DNA from: Paenibacillus sp. USDA918EY
Lineage (GTDB): Bacteria; Bacillota; Bacilli; Paenibacillales; Paenibacillaceae
DNA: 64,000 nt
Assembly (NCBI RefSeq): GCF_009870825.1
Contig: NZ_WTWY01000009.1
Coordinates: 180,774-244,773, forward strand
Direction of reading: 5' to 3'
Shown here: piece after piece, positions 61,497 through 64,000 of the stretch
Position numbering within the stretch: the stretch's first letter is position 1
Layout of the letters: the number at the start of each line of letters is the position of its first letter
Program-made: the position numbers and the translations under genes
The notes under the pieces: model-generated
What the model was told of the DNA's origin: nothing
Database searches by the model: none
Seen by the model: only the letters and a program-made list of their open reading frames with translations

Positions 61497-63674
61497 TTAT
61501 AGAGTAAAACGCGACAGCGTATCTTTCAGCTCGATCGAAACGTTCTCAAGTTTCGCCGAAAGCTGGACGAGATGATCCCCGATATTTTGCTGCTCGTTGC
61601 TGAGCGAAGCCACTTCTTCCGAAGTAGCGGACGATTCTTCGGCCACCGCGCTGACGTTGCTCATCGCGTCGGACAAAATCGCCTGGGACTGATTTAACGT
61701 TTGGATCGATTGCGTGACGGAATCGAGCCGTTTGGTGAAATCCACCATCTGCTCCTGCACCGATACGAAAATATCGTTTGTTTCCTTCACCGAGTCCATC
61801 TGCTGCTGGAACAACGGGTTGGCCTCCTGCAAGGCCAGCACCGTTTCATTCATTTCAGCCATAATTTTTTCGGTGATCTGGCCGACCATGTCGATGGACT
61901 GTCTGGATTGGTCCGCCAGCTGGCGGATTTCGTCCGCCACGACCATAAACCCTTTGCCCGCGGCGCCTGCCCGGGCCGCTTCGATGGTCGCGTTCAGGGA
62001 CAAAATGTTTGTTTGTTTCGTGATGTTCTGCAGCACGTCAAGCACTTTGTTGACCGATTGGGTCGACGTCTTCAAATTATCGACTTTCGCCATCAAGGAA
62101 CGGGTCATGTCTTCGGTCTGATGCGTTTTGTCCATCAGTTCGCTCAGATGTTTGGTGCCCCGCTCGCTGGATTGCTCGACATGATGGGCGGCGCCGCTCA
62201 TTTCTTCATTGGCGGTGACGACGATCTGCATTTGCTGCGAAATATTTTCGGTCAACTCGTTGCCGCGCTCCGCTTCCGTAGCCAGGCTGCCGGCGCCGTT
62301 TGCGATTTCTTCGGTGGCGATGGCGATCTCTTTGGCGGAAAGAGCGGTTTTTCTGGAGGCATCCGTCAACTCGCCGGCGGTTTCCAGAACGGCTTGCGCC
62401 GTCGTGTTCGTCTGCTGCACGAGTTTCGTGATCTGATCCATCATCAAGTTGAAGCTTGACCCGAGTTCCCCGATTTCGTCCGAAGACTTATGATCGGTGC
62501 GAACTTTCAGGTTTCCTTTGGAGCCTTCGATCATCAGGTCCTTCAAGCGGCTGAGAGGTTTGGCGATCATAAGCACCATCCACCAGCCGATCAAAATCGC
62601 GATGATCACGACGGCCACCATAAACCCGAGAGTCAACAGCAGAATGCCCTGGGCATCTTTGACGAGCAGCTTGGTAGGTACGGTTCCTACGAGTTTCCAG
62701 CCATTGACGGCCAGCGTATCGTATACTGCCAAAACGCTTTGACCCTGATGATCTTTCGTTTCCAGACTCTTCGCCGCATCCGTCTGATCTTTCATGAACG
62801 TATAATCGGAAGCAGCCCCGGCTTCCCCGTCCTGGCTGGAAGCGACCACGTTATTATCGGTCGTGATGAGCTGCAGCTTGCTGCCGTCGCCCATGTTGAT
62901 ACTTTTGAGCTGGTCTTCGATCATCGACGTTTTCAGCTCGATGACAACGACGTAAGGTTTTCCGCCCCGGCTCAAGCTTTGCAAAGGACGAACCAGCTTG
63001 AAGCTCATTGCGCCGTCTTTGCCTTTTTCCGAAGTGACCCACAGCGTTTTGTTTTCGGTCTGCACCTTTTTAAACCATGCTTGCTCACGGATTTGGGACG
63101 GGTCCGCTCCGGCGCTTCCGCTGATGATCGGATTTTGCCCCTCGCTCGGCGGAACGAGGTACATCGCTTTGATGGTCGTATTGCTGTTGATCTGGTTGCT
63201 CAGCTTTTTGCCGATTTTGTCGTTTAACACGAACATGTCGTAGGCGCCCGCCTGGCCCGAGCCCATTTCGGCAAGCAGGCTTTGCGTTTCCGGATCAAAA
63301 AAGACCTGCAGCGCGATATCCTCGTATTGTTTCAAAATGATATCAAGCTTCTGCGACGTTTGGATGATCGTCTGTTTGTTCGCCGTCGCCGCGTTTGACT
63401 TAATGGTGCTTCTGGCCTTGTTGTAAGACATTAGACCTAAGATCAATACAAAAGCCACGATCGCTATGAAAAAGATAAGGAAAAGCTTTACCCCGACGGA
63501 TTTGGCCGGGTTCATTCTGCCCAGCTGCGCCCCTGCGTCGCGGATGCTGAATTTATTTTTGCCCGGTTCCGGAAGGCCCGAAACTTCGGACGCCCCCTGC
63601 TTTTCCTTCTTTCGCTGTTTTCCCCAGCGTTTCACTTTCCCTTCTTCGTTTTTCTTCTGTTTGCCCTCTTCCAT
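61497..63674 (-). CDS. Methyl-accepting chemotaxis protein
   Basis: The roughly 725-residue receptor has an unusual N-terminal cytoplasmic extension of about 60 residues rich in Lys, Glu and Arg, then a membrane helix (LFLIFFIAIVAFVLILGLM). A Cache-like extracellular domain of about 260 residues, a second helix (GILLLTLGFMVAVVIIAILIGWWMVLMI), a HAMP domain and the cytoplasmic signalling hairpin follow. The tip is IEAARAGAAGKGFMVVADEIRQLADQS, which contacts CheA and CheW. The ATG at 63674 is near AGGTGAGG; an upstream in-frame codon at 63689 is less likely. The ligand is unknown. Confidence 0.92.
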   Translation of the reverse strand: MEEGKQKKNEEGKVKRWGKQRKKEKQGASEVSGLPEPGKNKFSIRDAGAQLGRMNPAKSVGVKLFLIFFIAIVAFVLILGLMSYNKARSTIKSNAATANKQTIIQTSQKLDIILKQYEDIALQVFFDPETQSLLAEMGSGQAGAYDMFVLNDKIGKKLSNQINSNTTIKAMYLVPPSEGQNPIISGSAGADPSQIREQAWFKKVQTENKTLWVTSEKGKDGAMSFKLVRPLQSLSRGGKPYVVVIELKTSMIEDQLKSINMGDGSKLQLITTDNNVVASSQDGEAGAASDYTFMKDQTDAAKSLETKDHQGQSVLAVYDTLAVNGWKLVGTVPTKLLVKDAQGILLLTLGFMVAVVIIAILIGWWMVLMIAKPLSRLKDLMIEGSKGNLKVRTDHKSSDEIGELGSSFNLMMDQITKLVQQTNTTAQAVLETAGELTDASRKTALSAKEIAIATEEIANGAGSLATEAERGNELTENISQQMQIVVTANEEMSGAAHHVEQSSERGTKHLSELMDKTHQTEDMTRSLMAKVDNLKTSTQSVNKVLDVLQNITKQTNILSLNATIEAARAGAAGKGFMVVADEIRQLADQSRQSIDMVGQITEKIMAEMNETVLALQEANPLFQQQMDSVKETNDIFVSVQEQMVDFTKRLDSVTQSIQTLNQSQAILSDAMSNVSAVAEESSATSEEVASLSNEQQNIGDHLVQLSAKLENVSIELKDTLSRFTL

Positions 63675-63923
63675 TTCCTCACCTACCAATATGATTTCAT
63701 ACCTTACGGGTTATGTAAAAGATACTCTACTTTATTCTTCGACATTTTCCACCATAAACCTTTGGCTTTTTTCAAAATTCTTTATAACTATTTTCCTAAG
63801 ATGCATACTTCTTTCGTCCCTGAAGAAAAAAACGCCGAACGGAAGCCGATCAGCGGTTGATTTCTTCTGCTTTTGATTGGATGCCATCGCATTGCAACAT
63901 GTTATCCATGAAAACAAAAAAAG

Positions 63924-63946
63924 AAAAACCGCCGAACTGGCGGTTT
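63924..63946 (-). terminator. Terminator reading out of the right edge
   Basis: On the minus strand AAACCGCC pairs with GGCGGTTT around GTTC-type loop sequence, followed by TTCTTTTTTT. It should end a minus-strand gene located beyond the window. Bases 63675-63923 hold no other feature that I can support apart from the receptor's upstream region. Confidence 0.65.
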
Positions 63947-63971
63947 GAAGTGCTCCCTGTCAAGTGGACAG
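63946..63971. mobile_element. Possible end of an IS3-family insertion sequence at the window edge
   Basis: TGAAGTGCTCCC followed by TGTCAAGTGGACAG resembles the terminal inverted repeat of IS3-family (IS150-group) elements. It starts with TG and has the characteristic CCCTGTCAAGT.GACA block. The transposase would lie to the right on the minus strand, outside the window, so this is tentative. Confidence 0.4.
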
Positions 63972-64000
63972 TGTAAAAAACAAAAATAGTTCATTTGGAT

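Overview
The window looks like chromosomal DNA from a moderately GC-rich, spore-forming Bacillota of the Paenibacillaceae type (Paenibacillus or a close relative). This rests on the mix of Bacillus-like genes (ctc, yuaF-floT, gal operon, YesM/YesN-type regulators), sigma-A promoters with 16-18 bp spacers, strong Shine-Dalgarno sequences with frequent GTG/TTG starts, and TPP and tandem glycine riboswitches. The species is an inference; no rRNA, tRNA, CRISPR array or phage was seen. I place 53 protein-coding genes, one cut by the left edge.

Layout. 1-5.5 kb: a truncated SWIM/SNF2 helicase, an orphan MurG-like transferase, an ABC-F ribosome-protection-type ATPase behind a leader-peptide/terminator attenuator, and ctc (ribosomal protein L25) behind a sigma-B-like promoter. 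5.6-13.9 kb: a three-component sugar-sensing cassette (membrane-anchored binding protein, histidine kinase, AraC-type response regulator) followed by a ChvE/MmsA/MmsB-type monosaccharide ABC transporter. 14-22 kb: thiamine biosynthesis and salvage in two operons, each with its own promoter, TPP riboswitch and terminator (tenI-thiO-thiS-thiG-thiF; tenA-thiM-thiD-thiE), with a cupin gene trailing. 22-24 kb: type I pullulanase. 24.4-32.4 kb: glycine/serine catabolism split over two operons with separate tandem glycine riboswitches (sdaAB-sdaAA-gcvH on the minus strand, gcvT-gcvPA-gcvPB on the plus strand) around an atypical ROK-family gene.

32.5-36.5 kb: yuaF-floT (flotillin) behind a perfect sigma-W-type promoter, divergent from an ECF sigma factor and a membrane-anchored partner. 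36.5-42.8 kb: a two-component system divergent from a VTC-domain/DUF4956/Cthe_2159-like lipoprotein operon; both promoter regions carry the same 11-bp-phased direct repeat. 43-49.3 kb: iron alcohol dehydrogenase, then galKET with a cre site in its promoter and a divergent AraC regulator. 49.4-53.5 kb: aldo/keto reductase, sirtuin, and KDPG aldolase/KDG kinase. 53.5-64 kb: an acyltransferase gene with a perfect CRP/FNR-type palindrome at -41.5, ilvD, a polysaccharide deacetylase, an AI-2E-family membrane protein, a class B penicillin-binding protein and a chemotaxis receptor. The right edge resembles an IS3-family end.

The most unusual signal is a repeated leader element of about 115-120 bp, seen three times (34681-34801, 50440-50555, 53251-53366). 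Each copy lies between a recognisable promoter and the start codon of an unrelated gene, always in the same orientation. The ends are nearly complementary, and an internal helix shows a base-pair-preserving change between copies. It is either a small mobile repeat or an undescribed structured leader RNA.
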